Assembly: GCA_030737835.1 (NCBI GenBank)
Contig: JAUJYN010000018.1
Coordinates: 3,100,001-3,164,000 of the forward strand
Origin: Acorus gramineus
Lineage: Eukaryota; Streptophyta; Magnoliopsida; Acorales; Acoraceae
Length of the DNA stretch: 64,000 nucleotides
Reading direction: 5' to 3'
This document shows, piece by piece, positions 24,994-36,315 of the stretch; positions within the stretch are counted from its first letter, which is position 1, and each line of letters begins with the position of its first letter. A program made the translations under genes and the position numbers. The notes beneath the pieces are model-generated. The model saw nothing but the letters and a program-made list of their open reading frames with translations. It ran no database searches and was not told the origin of the DNA.

Positions 24994-25233
24994 TTAAATA
25001 GACTTGATTCCTGGAAAGCGGATTTTTTTCACTCTTCAAAAATCAACTTTTTTACACTAAAAGTTAAAAATAATTTTTTAATTAAGTCAGTTTTTTATAA
25101 TGTGTTTAACAACACTTTTTAGTTTTCTACTTAATTAAAAGCAGAATCGCTTTAATTAAGCAGAACCAATGGGGCCTTAGAATAGTTAGTTATCACGGCT
25201 TAAGCCATCAGACTTTATACTAACATTTTTTTT

Positions 25234-25688
25234 GGGATTTTTATTTTTAAGTCCCTATAAACATGCATATTTAGGGATCAGTCCCTCACTTCTTGATATT
25301 TCTTTTTTAGTCCCCATATTCAACCGTCTATTTGGTTTTTAGTCCCTCCGTCAAACGTCCGTCCATACACCGTTAATTTGTGAAATATGATTTATTTTTA
25401 AGTCCCTGTAAACTATGTTATTTAGTGATTAGTCTCTCCCTTCTTCATATTTTACAGGGACCAATCACTAAATAACATAGTTTACAGGGACTGATCACTA
25501 AATAACATAGTTTATAGGGACTAAAAAATAAAATCACATTTCACAAATTAACGGTGCATGGACAGACGTTTGACGGAGGGACTAAAAACCAAATAGGCGA
25601 TTAAATATGGGGACTAAAAAAAATATCAAGAAGTAAGAGACCGATCCCTAAATAAACATGTTTACAGATACTTATAACTAAAAATCCC
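25234..25688. mobile_element. 455-bp near-palindromic MITE (long inverted repeats)
   Basis: The left arm starts GGGATTTTTATTTTTAAGTCCC and the right arm is its inverted copy ending TAACTAAAAATCCC. Matched inner blocks include ATTTAGGGATC/GATCCCTAAAT and TTTGACGGAGGGACT with its complement. Both arms together span almost the whole element, so its transcript would form a long hairpin. The centre carries a short duplicated unit CACTAAATAACATAGTTTA. Flanks are T-rich and the target duplication is unclear. Confidence 0.75.
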
Positions 25689-25792
25689 TTCTTTTTTTTT
25701 TTCGGTTATCGAAGCTTACTGAGGCTTACCGAGATTTATGGTACTACACAAATGGAGGATAAAACAGTGTATATAAATAGGATGGAGAATAC

Positions 25793-26995
25793 CCACCAAT
25801 AACATTTCACTTCTTCAATAGATGAACCACCTTGTTGAAGATTTACACCAACCCCAAAAAGATCATCGAAGTATATAAACTGATCAACTAAAGGAATATT
25901 TTCTGGTAAAAAATAACTGAAATGGGAACACAAAGTAATGAATGAAGCATGCTCTAAAAAAATTTTAAGAAAAAAAAAAAAAACAAACAAAATGATTATC
26001 AAGCAGCTCAGAATCGAAGTACTAGATAAAGAAACTGTAGAAGATGATATGAACTACTTCTAAAGAGTACAGATAACTAGTACATGGTTTGGCATCAAAA
26101 AGAAAACAGTCACGTTCAGGAAACTCATAAATTTAGTTGGTACTCTGTGGGCCATCCAATCACAATTCGTCAAGCCATCAATTGCATAAACAGGGTGGGG
26201 ATGGATAAGTAATATGAGATCTGAATAAACACCAACTTCTTGTTAGTCTTTATTTCAAGATTATACATGGAGGATTTAGTGGACTGTGGAAAGGACTGTA
26301 TCAGACTTAACTGAATTGACAACCCCTATTATTTGCAAGAGCGCTAACCACATTTGTGACTTTGTGATGTTACCAAATCCTGGCCAATATCTAATCTAAC
26401 ATCACGACTCCATGTGATTTAATTATAGGTTCTGAATTAGAGTTCACTAAACCTGATTTCTTTCTCAATATATAATTCCAAATATAACCTTATGCATAAG
26501 ATAGATCAAACCATTAGTATGTCATCTTCAGAAGGGAATGAAGAGGAACATCACAAATACATGTCTCAATTGTTTTGCCGAGTGACAGATTTAATTAAGA
26601 TAATAAAAGAGGACAATAGTAGAATCAGATGACACTGAGCACGTATGAGTTTATGGCATTACATATTTAGTACATAAAACTTGCAAAATTGCATAACAAT
26701 GGTGGGATCAGTGCATGCAATACATTTGTTATCCATATTGAAGAAAATGTCAAATTACATAAGACAATCACCCAACAAACATGCATGGAAGACAGACTAC
26801 ACAATGAGGAAAACACTTGAGGTTGGTTTTGAATATGCTCAATCACTTCAGAAGAAAGTAACACTAAGCACTAAATCAACATTGAGACTCATACCTGGAA
26901 GTTTTCAACTCTGCATCTGGTATCCGCAATCTCTGAAGAAGACTAGTTCGATTTGCAGACATAAATTTCTGAACAGTATTCAGATACTGGATGCC
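25793..26995 (-). pseudogene. Two phase-compatible relic exons of an unrecognised gene
   Basis: Minus-strand exon at 26895-26995 (acceptor TTGTTCCAG, donor GTATGAG) encodes a stretch containing KFMSANRTSLLQRLRIPDAE. A second at 25793-25916 (acceptor CCATTTCAG, donor GTATTC) encodes FLPENIPLVDQFIYFDDLF. The first ends in phase 2 and the second starts with one base that completes the codon, so they splice in frame. The second exon resembles the FYLPE...FLDDD region of GT8 galacturonosyltransferase-like proteins, but the match is short and the identity is not established. No start, remaining exons or stop were found. A decayed copy of the first exon lies at about 24265-24370. Confidence 0.35.
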
Positions 26996-27060
26996 CTGGA
27001 ACAAAGAGATGGGTTCATTTGCTAAATTTAAATGAGGTTTTACGAGCCATTAATACATGT
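26090..27060. repeat. Segmental repeat A, copy 2 (uninterrupted)
   Basis: Collinear with copy 1 but without its two transposons. A third partial copy lies at about 27985-28140. The block contains the 26895-26995 relic exon, so it probably derives from a gene segment that was locally duplicated. Confidence 0.7.
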
Positions 27061-28126
27061 GAAAAACTAAAATGCAGACAACAAGACGACAACATAGAAT
27101 TTTGATTGTGCATATCAAGCTGTATGAGGGGAAAGACGAGCAAAAGAAGCTATAATATTGGCAAGCAGAACTATTAATGGCATTTGAGGCTGCATGACCA
27201 TGCATGAGCTAAGAAGTCAAGGACTTTGCTTTTTACTTTCTTCATATTTTATTTTTCAATCGATAAATTGTAATTCTAAGATGCTTTTGAAGTGCAATTA
27301 ACTTGTGCTCAACTTAGTTGATGAACTTGAAGATATGCGTGTTTTATGGATGGGAAAACAATACTGTCACAATTTGATTTGTTAAAGAGGACCATGATTT
27401 ATCAAAATGGAAAAATCTTTCTGGTTAATTAAATTTAATTCTTTTGCAAACAAGAAGTTTCAATGAAGTGATTATTTTGTTATAAGCACCGGGTCAATTT
27501 GGTGTTAGGAACAAAGACAGGCACAAGCGCACACAAAAAAGGAGAGTCAAAGAGAGAAGTTTCTTTCTAAATCATGTATCCCTGACAATGATGAACAAGG
27601 ATGGCAAGTAATAACCAACCAAAACCAAATTGCACAAATCACCTCTCAGTATAACTGATTATAGTCAGTGGACTGTCAATATTCAAAATTTCAAAGTATA
27701 AGCACTCTGGAATATTTTGGAGCCCCTTTGCAGCTACACTGTCTTCTTAAATTTTCAGCAGTTTCTGAGTGAACCTTGCATTGCATTAGTGCATCTTGAC
27801 ATGAGCTGGTCCTCGCATATCTTCAACTAAATAGTCTCAATTACCTTCATCAATAATCATACAAACATACAAATCAACATGAAAGCTTTCATTCAACAAA
27901 AATATCCCACTATACACAGGTTGAAACAAGTAATGTGAGAAATCTTCAGCCATCACACATGCCATAAGAAATAATATAAGCAGTAATTTCCGTGGCACAC
28001 AATTCTAACAAGCCACCAATTGTATAACCAGGCGGGGACAATTAGGCAATATGAAATTTGACTCAAGACTAATAACCTAGAAGAAAAAAAAAACACCTTC
28101 AATTTCATGTTCGACATGTAAAGCTC
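27061..28126. other. No intact gene; contains segmental repeat A copy 3
   Basis: 27985-28140 repeats the CACCAATTGTATAACCAGG...GGCAATATGAAA landmark of repeat A. A minus-strand stretch near 27690-27850 gives broken translations that could be another relic exon, but it contains stops. Nothing else was recognised. Confidence 0.4.
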
Positions 28127-28351
28127 GTGTTTATTTTAAATTGGACGCATTTCATGGCCATGCATGTGACTGACTCACCAAAGGTATTGGTGGCTATACG
28201 TGCAGGAGATCATTCGTCATCCCTAATTGATATAGTCTCAGACAGAGATTTGCATTTTCATTTTGAGATTCTAGAAGTCATTGCAAGAGGCATTGGGCAG
28301 GCAATTGAATTTCAACACTGCCTTGTTGGAACAAGACTTGATCTAGTTTAG
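28127..28351 (+). pseudogene. Gypsy integrase core fragment
   Basis: This 74-codon frame contains HFMAMHVTDSPKVL followed by IVSDRDLHFHF, matching the spacing of the first and second halves of a Ty3/gypsy integrase catalytic core (the second catalytic Asp lies in SDRD). The sequence between the motifs and after SDRD is degenerate and there is no continuation. It is an isolated relic upstream of the 29070 element. Confidence 0.6.
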
Positions 28352-29069
28352 AACTAGAGGGGTTGGATTGGTCTATTTCAAATTTTACATTGGATTTAAA
28401 TATCTTGTAATTAGTTAATTGATTTTAATATAGATTTTATCTTAAGTGGAATATCAATAAATTAATTAACATATCAACCATCCAAAAAAGATTATATGTA
28501 TGTGAATTAAATCAATAAGCATGAACAATCACAATCAATCACACACAAAATCACACACCACAAGACAAAAGTTGTACGAGCAAAAATCCCTTACGAGCAT
28601 AGAAGTTCAAACCTGCAAGACAAATCCTCTATAAAAAAAATGAATAGGATGAAATTCTTACAACTTGACGTCACAACTCACGCCATGATCCTACCTGGAT
28701 AAGCCATCCTGGTTAGCTCGTCAGACCTGCATCCACCAAGTTGTATAGCAACTCCAGTTACGATGCCCCCTTATATCATGTCCTACAATTTCAACTTCTT
28801 TTTATATGGTTCTCTTCAATTCCTGTGTAACCCTCCTGGTTTTGTGGTTAACTCTACTGTGAATACGTTCACAACACATAATCCTAACCAAATCAATCAA
28901 TCTCCCAAGTGAAAGGGATCTGGTGTAGGATGGATTTTTCTAAGTTCATATGTAGAAAATATGAACTTAGTGAAGAGTGGCTTAGGTAGGATTTTCTACA
29001 TTACCTAGGCTTTTGAAAATATATCTCTTATGTTTACATGGGTTTAAACATTTATTTAAAGTTTGGTAA
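28352..29069. other. Intergenic, no gene seen
   Basis: No ORF or repeat ends were recognised. A short perfect palindromic arrangement AAGTTCATATG...ATATGAACTT lies at about 28951-28975. Confidence 0.4.
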
Positions 29070-29744
29070 TGATGTAGATATCATAACCACAAGTTACATG
29101 AATGGTCGAGATCAAATGAACCAGAGAAGAAAAAAACATCTTGATCATTTGGGAATGGCCATAACTTTCAAAGCGTAGATCAAAATCGATATTTCTACAT
29201 ATCCAAGTGCTCGTATCGACGAGCCCTACAAGAGTAGTCACTACACCATTGCGACAAATTTCGAAGCGATCTGAGATCTTCTTGGGGGTCAAATTGACGG
29301 TTGAAAGTTGTTTTTACTATTTTTAGCAATTTTTGAGTTTGTTAGGATTTCTTTCCTAATTTTAGGATTTATATTTGAATTTTAATTCGAATTTAAATAT
29401 TAGTTAGAATCTGATCAATATTGATTTGTGATTTCATTTAGAGAGATTTGTTGAGATCCTAGTTTGTTAGGATTCTCTACTCTATAAATAGGCTTTGTAA
29501 TCACATAATTAATTCAGGTTTGGTTAATAGAATGTTATTTTCTCTAATATATTTTTGTTATCCTAGAAGGATTAACAAATACATAGATTTCAATCGTTTC
29601 TAATATTCTAAAGAATCAACAGACTCGTTGAAGCCCATCGTCGTGGTATTCTTCACAAATTAACAGCGTCATTGGAGTCTTCAGATCTCGCATCCCTGAA
29701 GGTTAATCGGGTCAGTAGAAGAGCGGAATTCCTAAGCTGCATCA
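29070..29744 (+). repeat. 5' LTR of the chromovirus-like element
   Basis: TGATGTAG...CTGCATCA ends; it aligns throughout with 32575-33273. It carries the plant LTR pattern of a TATA-like CTCTATAAATAGGC (29480) and a short downstream leader ending before the primer site. Confidence 0.85.
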
Positions 29745-30109
29745 ATTGGTATGAGAGCTAGCGTTGATCTTTGACGCATCAGTATGAAAAAAATGCCACT
29801 GAGAAGATGTCCTCATAACGAAGCTTACAGTCGTGACAAAGTTCAACAGTTCACCGATACGATGAACGAGTGATTCGATACGCAAACACAGTAGATGGAG
29901 GTGACGATAGCGTTTATGCAACATCGAGAGCGACCACCAATCCCACGATCACCAACCCCACGATTTATGGTGGAGGATTCTATTAGTGGAGATTTTGATA
30001 ACCCGTTCGTGGAGGTTGAACAACATGAAAAGGGAGGATGAAAAACTTCGACGTCACTTTGATAACCCATCCTTCCTAATAATAGACCCCACTATCGCAT
30101 GAGTCCAAA

Positions 30110-31240
30110 AAAGCATAAAAACTTCGACGTCAAGTTGAAGAACTTCTAGCAAAGGGATATATCCAAGAGAGTCTCAGCCCGTGTGTAGTACCAACCTTGC
30201 TTACACCTAAGAAGAATGGTAGTTGGCGGATGTGCGTCGACAGTAGAGCAATTAAAAAGATAATTATCAACTATTGCTTTCCCATCCCTCATTTAGACTA
30301 TCTCTTGGACCAATTGATCGGTGCAATGATGTTTAGCAAGCTAGATTTGAAGAGCGGATATCACCATATTTATATTCACGTTGGAGATGAATGGAAGACG
30401 GCTTTCAAGACTTGAGAAGGCCTCTATCAGTGGTTGGTTATGCCCTTTGGGCTTTTCAGTGCACCCAGCACGTTTATGCGCTTCATGAATCAAGTTCTCC
30501 GACCCTTTATTGGTCATTCCATAGTAGTATATTTTGATGATATTCTGATTTACAGCGCTAATACTGAATTGCATGTGCAGCATCTTTGAGATGTTCTAAT
30601 GGTTCTACGCAAAGAAAAGCTTTTTGCTACAGTAAAAAAGTGTTCTTTCCTGACTAAGAGGGTTCTTTTCCTTGGCTATGTTATTTCTTGTGAAGGTATT
30701 TCTATGGACGGGTCAAAAATCGCAGCAATTGAACAATGGCCTTAGCCCACAACTCTTTTTCAAGTGCATAGTTTCCATGGTTTGGCGTCTTTATACAGAC
30801 AGTTCACTCCTCATTTCAACACTATTATGGCTCCTATCGCAGATTGCATGAAAACTGGCAAATTTGTGTGGACTGACAATGCAGCCAACGCCTTTGCATT
30901 AATCAAACAAAAGTTGATTTCTGCACCCGTTCTCATTTTTCCTGATTTTACTCAGCCCTTTGAGTTACATTGTGATGCATTGAAAGTAGGCATTGGAGCG
31001 GTCTTAAGTCAGCACATGAAGCCCATCGCATTCTTTAGCAAGAAGTTGAGCGGGTCAAAACTCAACTACAACACCTATTATTTGTTCTACGCAGTCGTCC
31101 AGGCCCTGAAGCATTGGCGACATTATCTTATTCATAGCGAGTTTGTTCTATATTCTGATCATGATTTCTTGATGCACATAAATAATCAAGACAAACTCAT
31201 CTTTCATCATGGTAAATGGGCTGAATATATTCAGTAATTC
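30110..31240 (+). pseudogene. Reverse transcriptase and RNase H of the 29070 element
   Basis: RT begins near 30120 after the gag/protease deletion. Visible boxes are [40 protein letters not shown] and the catalytic YFDDILIYS near 30535. RNase H follows with FELHCDALKVGIGAVL and the LYSDHDFLMHI region (31150-31180). Stops interrupt at about 30413, 30588, 30744 and 31236, and there is a frameshift before 30200. Not functional. Confidence 0.85.
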
Positions 31241-31270
31241 TCTATTGTTCTTAAGCATAAATCTGGTGCT

Positions 31271-32668
31271 TTGAATCGGGTCGCAGATGCCATCAATCGT
31301 CGTTCTTTCCTACTTATAACCATGCAAACAAAGGTACTTGGTTTTGACTCTTTTCGTGACTTACTTGCTATTGATCCATATTTCATTCGTGTCATGGAAG
31401 AAATTAGCGTAGGAAAGCCCACAAATTTTCTTCTTCATGATGGCTATCTCTTTCAAGGAAACCAACTATATGTGCCAGACTGTAGCTTGCGTCTGAAGAT
31501 TATCACTGAGTTACATGGAGAAGGTCACGTGGGGCGAGATAAGACTGTACATTTGATCTCAAACTCCTATTATTGGCCATCCTTGTGATGTGAAGTTGCC
31601 AAATTTGTTGAAGGATGTCATATCTGCCATGTTTCCAAGGGAAGCGCTACTAATGCTAGTCTTTATACCCCGTTGCCCATCCCAGACCAGCCATGAACTA
31701 ATTCCGGGTCTTCCTCATACACAATGTGGCGTAGACACCATCTTCGTGGTGGTCGATCATTTTTCCAAGATAGCGCACTTTATTGCTTGAAAGAAGACCA
31801 ATGATGTTGTCCGTGTTGCGCAACTTTATTTTCGAGAGGTGTATCGTCTCCATGGGCTACCTCTGTCTATTGTTCTGACTGGGCTACGCATTTTCTTAGC
31901 CACTTTTGGCGGAGTTTATGGAAGTTGGCTCATACGAAACTCGATTTCAGGAGTGCATATCATCCTCAAACTGATGAGCAAAAGGAGGTGGTGAATCGGT
32001 CCCTAAGGTCTCTGCTGCGATGTCTTGTGGGAGCTAATTTGAAGACATGGGATCAAAAGCTTTATCAAGCACAGTTTGTTTTCAATCGATTGGTAAATCG
32101 TAGCATAAGCCTCAGTCCTTTCTATGTTGTTTATGATCTTCTCCCAAGATCACCTCTTGATTTGGCACCAATTCCATATTTGAAGTGCATTCATGGCAAG
32201 GCCGAAGACCTCATCTCTCAGCTTCAACAGACTCACAATGAAACTCGACAAAACCTCCTTGACAGCACAACAAAGTACAAACAAGCTGTTGATCAGAAGC
32301 GTCATCTTGTTGAATTCAATGTTGGTGATTATGTTTGGGCTGTGTTGACCAAGGATCGCTTTCCCACAGGGGAGTACAATAAGCTGGCCGCGCATAAGAT
32401 TGATCCCTTAGAGATTTTGGAGAAGATCAACCCCAATGTTTACCGTTTGAAGCTACCAAGTCATATTCGCACTTCTGATGTTTTCAATGTCAAGCACCTC
32501 ATTCCATACACGTGTGACAGTTCTAGCGACGAGGATCTGAATTCGAGGGCAAATTCTCTCCAACCTGAGGAGGAGGATGCAGATATCATAGCCACAAGTT
32601 ATATGGATGGTCAAGATCAAAGGGACCAGAGGAGAAAAAAACATCTTGATTGTTTGGGAGCACCGTAA
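31271..32668 (+). pseudogene. Integrase of the 29070 element
   Basis: The H2C2 zinc-binding region spans about 31513-31650 (LHGEGHVGRDKT, then CHICHVSKG). The first catalytic Asp lies in DTIFVVVDHFSK (31730-31765). The SDRD-type box near 31875 is lost by frameshift. The glutamate box AYHPQTDEQKEVVNRSL follows at 31945. The long open tail 31925-32668 includes VGDYVWAVLTKDRFP and HIRTSDVFNVKHLIPY and continues past 32575 into the 3' LTR. No chromodomain is visible. Confidence 0.8.
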
Positions 32669-33273
32669 CTTCAAATGGCCATAACTTTCAAACCATAAAT
32701 CAAATTCGCTATTTCTACATATCCACCTGTTCGTATCAACGAGTCCTACAGGAGTAGTCGCTATGCCACTACGGCAAATTTCGGAGTAATATGAGATCGT
32801 CTTGGGGGTCAAATCGATGATTGAAAGTTATTTTTACTATTTTTAGCAGCTTTTGAGTTTATTAGAATTTTTTCCTTGTTTTAGGATTTATATTTGAATT
32901 TTGAATTTGAATTCAAATTTAAATATTAGTTAGGATCTTATTAGGCTTTATTCTGATTTGAGAGATTTAGAGAGATTTGTTGAGATCTTAGTTTGTTAGG
33001 ATTCTCTGCTCCATAAATAGGCTTTGCAATCATCTAATTAATTCAGATTTGGTTAATATAATTTTATTTTCTCTATTGTATTTTTGTTGTCCTAGAAGGA
33101 TTAGCAAATACATAGATTTTCATCGTTTCTGGTATTCTAAGGAATCAACAGACTCATTGAAGCCCATCGACTTGGTATTCTTCGTGAATCAACAGCGTCA
33201 TTGGAGCCTGCAGATCTCGCATTCCTGAAGGTTGATTGAGTCAGTAGAAGAGTGTATTACCTACGCTGCATCA
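32575..33273 (+). repeat. 3' LTR of the chromovirus-like element
   Basis: Preceded by the purine-rich GAGGAGGAGGA polypurine tract. It aligns with the 5' LTR with many substitutions and small indels, including extra bases around 32905-32915, and ends CTGCATCA at 33273. Confidence 0.85.
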
Positions 33274-33409
33274 GGTTAAGATAAATCTTGAATTAGAAAA
33301 CATTTTCCAAAAGTGACCTGAAAACCTATGTTCGTCCGGATGATCCATCATGTTCATCCAGTCAAATCCTAATTGGATTTAATTCAAAATTGACGGGATA
33401 TGCAATTAT

Positions 33410-34110
33410 GAATTGCAAATAATGGCTCCTTTAAATTTCTTGTTATGCCTTTTGGGCATACAAACGCCTCTGCTACATTTTGTACTTTAATGAACAATTT
33501 TTTTGTGGGCACCTTAAACGATTTGTGGCTGTCTATTTAAATGGCATTGTGGTGTAAAGTATGACATTACCTGAACATATCGAACATGTGCTCTTCACAA
33601 AACTGAGGGAGCACGAACTCGGCATCAAGCTAGAAAACTATGCCTTTGCTCAACAGGAAATCATTTTCCTATGACACATTGTAGGAAAAGGCTTGATGAG
33701 GATGGATCCAAGAAAATTCAAGCCATTTGCAAATGGCCAGAACCCAAGCGAGTGACGGGGCTTTACTCGTTTCTCAGCAACAGGAAATCAGTTTCCTATG
33801 ACACATTGTAGGAAAAGGCTCGAAGAGGATGGATCCAAGAAGATTCAAGCCATTTGCGAATGGCCAGAACCCAAGCGAGTGACGGGGCTTTGCTCGTTTC
33901 TCAGCAACAGGAAATCAATTTCCTATGACACATTGTAGGAAAAGGCTTGATGAGGATCCAAGAAGATTCAAGCCATTTGCCAACGGCCAGAACCTAAGCG
34001 AGTGACAGGGCTTTGCTCATTTCTCGGACTAGTTCAAATTATCGCAAGTTTATCAAAAACAATTCCAAAAATGTGGTCATGCTAACAGGTCTTATGAAAA
34101 AAGACCAACT
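33410..34110 (+). pseudogene. Second gypsy RT relic with a triplicated segment
   Basis: A frame-shifting translation gives FLVMPFGHTNASATF near 33440, then EHIEHVLFTKLREHELG and FAQQEIIFL (33570-33670), the thumb region of a gypsy RT. The segment after FAQQE is repeated three times in tandem (33651, 33778, 33905). RT-like sequence resumes after the third unit at about 34021. It is distinct from the 29070 element. Confidence 0.7.
33651..34025 (+). repeat. Tandem triplication of a 127-bp unit
   Basis: Units start with CAACAGGAAATCA at 33651, 33778 and 33905, a period of exactly 127 bp. The third unit has a small deletion and more substitutions. Because 127 is not a multiple of three, each unit changes the reading frame. 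Confidence 0.93.
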
Positions 34111-34180
34111 AAGTTGTATCCTTTGAGTAAAGAAAAAAGGGTTTTGTCCAAAACAAAGTTAGTCCCTCGTATGCCATAAG

Positions 34181-34330
34181 TTTTTTTTTTTTTTTTTTTG
34201 ACGTAAAGATAGGAGCTTTTATTTCATAAGAAACTCCTGGATAGGACGAGGGATCTCCGTACATTAGAAAAAGGAAGTAAGATGTTACAAAAAAGGAGAG
34301 GGGGGGAATGGACCCCAATACAATGGACCC
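34181..34330 (-). mobile_element. Poly(A)-tailed retroposon 3' end (LINE or SINE)
   Basis: On the minus strand a T-rich stretch (TTTTTTGTAACATCTTAC) leads to ATGAAATAAAAGCTCC and then a 19-base A tail (34181-34199 as T). This is the layout of a plant non-LTR retroposon 3' end. Its class and 5' end were not resolved. Confidence 0.5.
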
Positions 34331-35483
34331 GCTACATCACCTTCCCAACCACAAAGGCCCCTTGTGTTGTGTGAGTTAGTATGTGAAAAGTAGGCTGCAT
34401 AAAATCCAATCCCGCGGTCCGCCCGCAGGCTTGGGTCTGAATCGGCGAAGGCCAAGCTTTGGGCTCGCGGGCCTATATTATTTAAAAAATAAAAATATAT
34501 AAATAAGCGAGGGACAGGGCCCCTCCACCCAAATGGGAGGGGGGGGTGCAACTAATAGAGGGAGGCACCCCCCATTTTAAAAGCCCCCCACCTGCCAATG
34601 GGCCCACGGGTTAGCTCGCAGGTTGGGCCCAGGCTGGGCGGGTTGGGTTTGTGGGCTCCGGGCCAAATTCTAATACATGTTGTCTGTTGAACTATATGGC
34701 TGACCAGGAATGAAAATCTCTTCAGGGTGAGGTGTACATGTCCTAAAAGATTGGCACTTGCATGCTGAATGTAAACTCAATTGCAAGAAAGGGGGTTTAC
34801 TTTATTGAGAGAAGGTTTAACCTCAATGTACTGGGTTTTAGGGTGGTTTTTGGGTCTGGGAACAATCAAATACCCCTTGTGTCCTCTCCCCTTCCATCAT
34901 CTATAATCCTTTAATTTCCCGTCATTTCCAATAATTTACCAGTTTTAATAAAACTAGATGGATAGCACAATTTTTTGAGAAAGAGAAGGATAAAGATTAT
35001 ACCATGATATGGACAGCGGGTGAACTGGAAGGCGGCATGGACAACGAAAGATCATGGGGACCTTGTGGTCATTAATTTAATGCTCATGTACATTAGCACA
35101 GCTGAAGAAGTGGTTTCAGAAGCACCTGTGTGAATCAACCTATGCGCACCAAGACTATGCATGAAAACTGCAGGATATGGGAAATCCAACCAGGGTCATA
35201 TAAAATTTCAGGTTTCTGAAAAAGAGAATTGGAAACATCTGATATTCAAGAGGAAATCAGATATGAAGCAAGTAATAGAAATGGCAAAACTTGCTTGATA
35301 GACTAAGTTTCAAGAGGAAATCAGATATGAAGCAGGTAATGGAAGTGGCAAAACTTGCTTGATAGACTAAGTTTCGAGAGAGATGTTAGCTAGCTCACTC
35401 GTTTCCAAGACTCTCCAGAAAGCTCACACCAAGGAAGGCCTCGCAGATAATGCATTCTAGGAGGAGGATGTGCAGATCATATG
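34331..35483. other. No gene seen; GC-rich repeat then AT-rich spacer
   Basis: 34410-34670 contains opposed GGGCCC/CCCGC-rich segments that may be a decayed MITE, but no clean ends or target duplication were found. 34690-35480 shows a short near-identical direct repeat (AAGAGGAAATCAGATATGAAGCA at about 35250 and 35312) and no coding region. Confidence 0.4.
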
Positions 35484-36315
35484 TAGGGCTGGTAAACGAG
35501 CCGAGCAGCTCGGGCTCGGCTCGGTTAAAGCTCGCTCAGGCTCGTTCGATTAGACAAACGAGCCGAGCTTGAACAATTTTTAAAGCTCGGTTTGTAAACC
35601 AGCCGAGCCCGAGCCTAGACAAGCTTGTTTACTTAACAGAAAAAGGTGAACGAGCCGAGCCTGAGCCCGAGTTTATGTTACTTTCACATGTATAAGGTGT
35701 TGTGATTTGTAAAATGTGACTTCTTAAATGCTAAACAAGATTTTTTTTTAGCTAAACGAGCCTGAGCCAAGCCTTGATTCGAGCTTCGGCTTGGCTTGTT
35801 TAACAAACGAGCCGAGCCGAGTTTCAACCGAGCTTTTCACGAGCCCAACGAGCCGAGCTTGAACACAAAATGAAGCTCGTCCCCGAGCCAAGCCAAGTCT
35901 GATACGAAACGAGCCGAGCCTGAGCAGGTCAAAGCTCGGCTCGTTCGGCTCATTTACCACCCCTAATCATATGGTTCCCAAGACTCAGGAGAGTTCTGAC
36001 AAAAGAAAGCTAGTGGAGGCAGAGTGCATATTGGGAAAAATGCAGGAAGTTCAATGAAATATATAAAGGGAAGATATGGTCAAATGGGAAAAGGATATTC
36101 AGTTAAGTCCTGTAGTGCACACCAAGGCCTCGCAGATAATGCTTTCTAGGAGGAGGATGTGCAGATCATATGGTTCCCAGATCATATGCTTACTAGCTTG
36201 GCAGAGTGCATATTGGGAAAAATGCAGGAAATTCAATGAAATATATAAAGGGAAGATATAGTCAAATGGGGAAAAAAATTGGGAAAAGGATATTCAGTTA
36301 AGTCCTGTAGTGCAC
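35430..36315. repeat. Local direct duplication around the hAT MITE
   Basis: The segment ending GAGGAGGATGTGCAGATCATATG (before the MITE) recurs at about 36151-36173 without the MITE. The segment from AGAGTGCATATTGGG (36018) to AAGTCCTGTAGTGCAC (36112) recurs at 36196-36315 with small changes. Confidence 0.85.
35484..35965. mobile_element. hAT-like MITE with perfect 8-bp TSD
   Basis: Ends TAGGGCTGGTAAACGAGC and GGCTCATTTACCACCCCTA are inverted. Flanks ATCATATG (35476-35483) and ATCATATG (35966-35973) are identical. The interior is dense in GAGCCGAGC and GCTCGGCTCG repeats in both orientations, so it could fold extensively. No ORF. Confidence 0.9.

Larger units (their letters stand above)
29070..33273 (+). 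mobile_element. Degenerate Ty3/gypsy chromovirus-like (possibly CRM-type) retroelement
   Basis: The 5' LTR 29070-29744 starts TGATGTAG and ends CTGCATCA. The 3' LTR is about 32575-33273. The ends mirror each other. Flanks GGTAA and GGTTA agree at four of five bases. A primer site ATTGGTATGAGAGC (29745) is one change from the initiator tRNA-Met site. The internal region is only 2.8 kb: gag and protease are almost entirely deleted, and RT, RNase H and integrase follow in one orientation with several stops and frameshifts. The pol frame runs on into the 3' LTR, as in CRM-type elements, but the clade is tentative. LTR divergence and broken frames show an old, dead copy. Confidence 0.8.

Noticed and set aside
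36076-36261. 61-codon frame (WEKCRKFNEIYKGK region)
   Set aside because: It falls in the local direct duplication, is not preserved in the other copy's frame, and matches no family I recognise.
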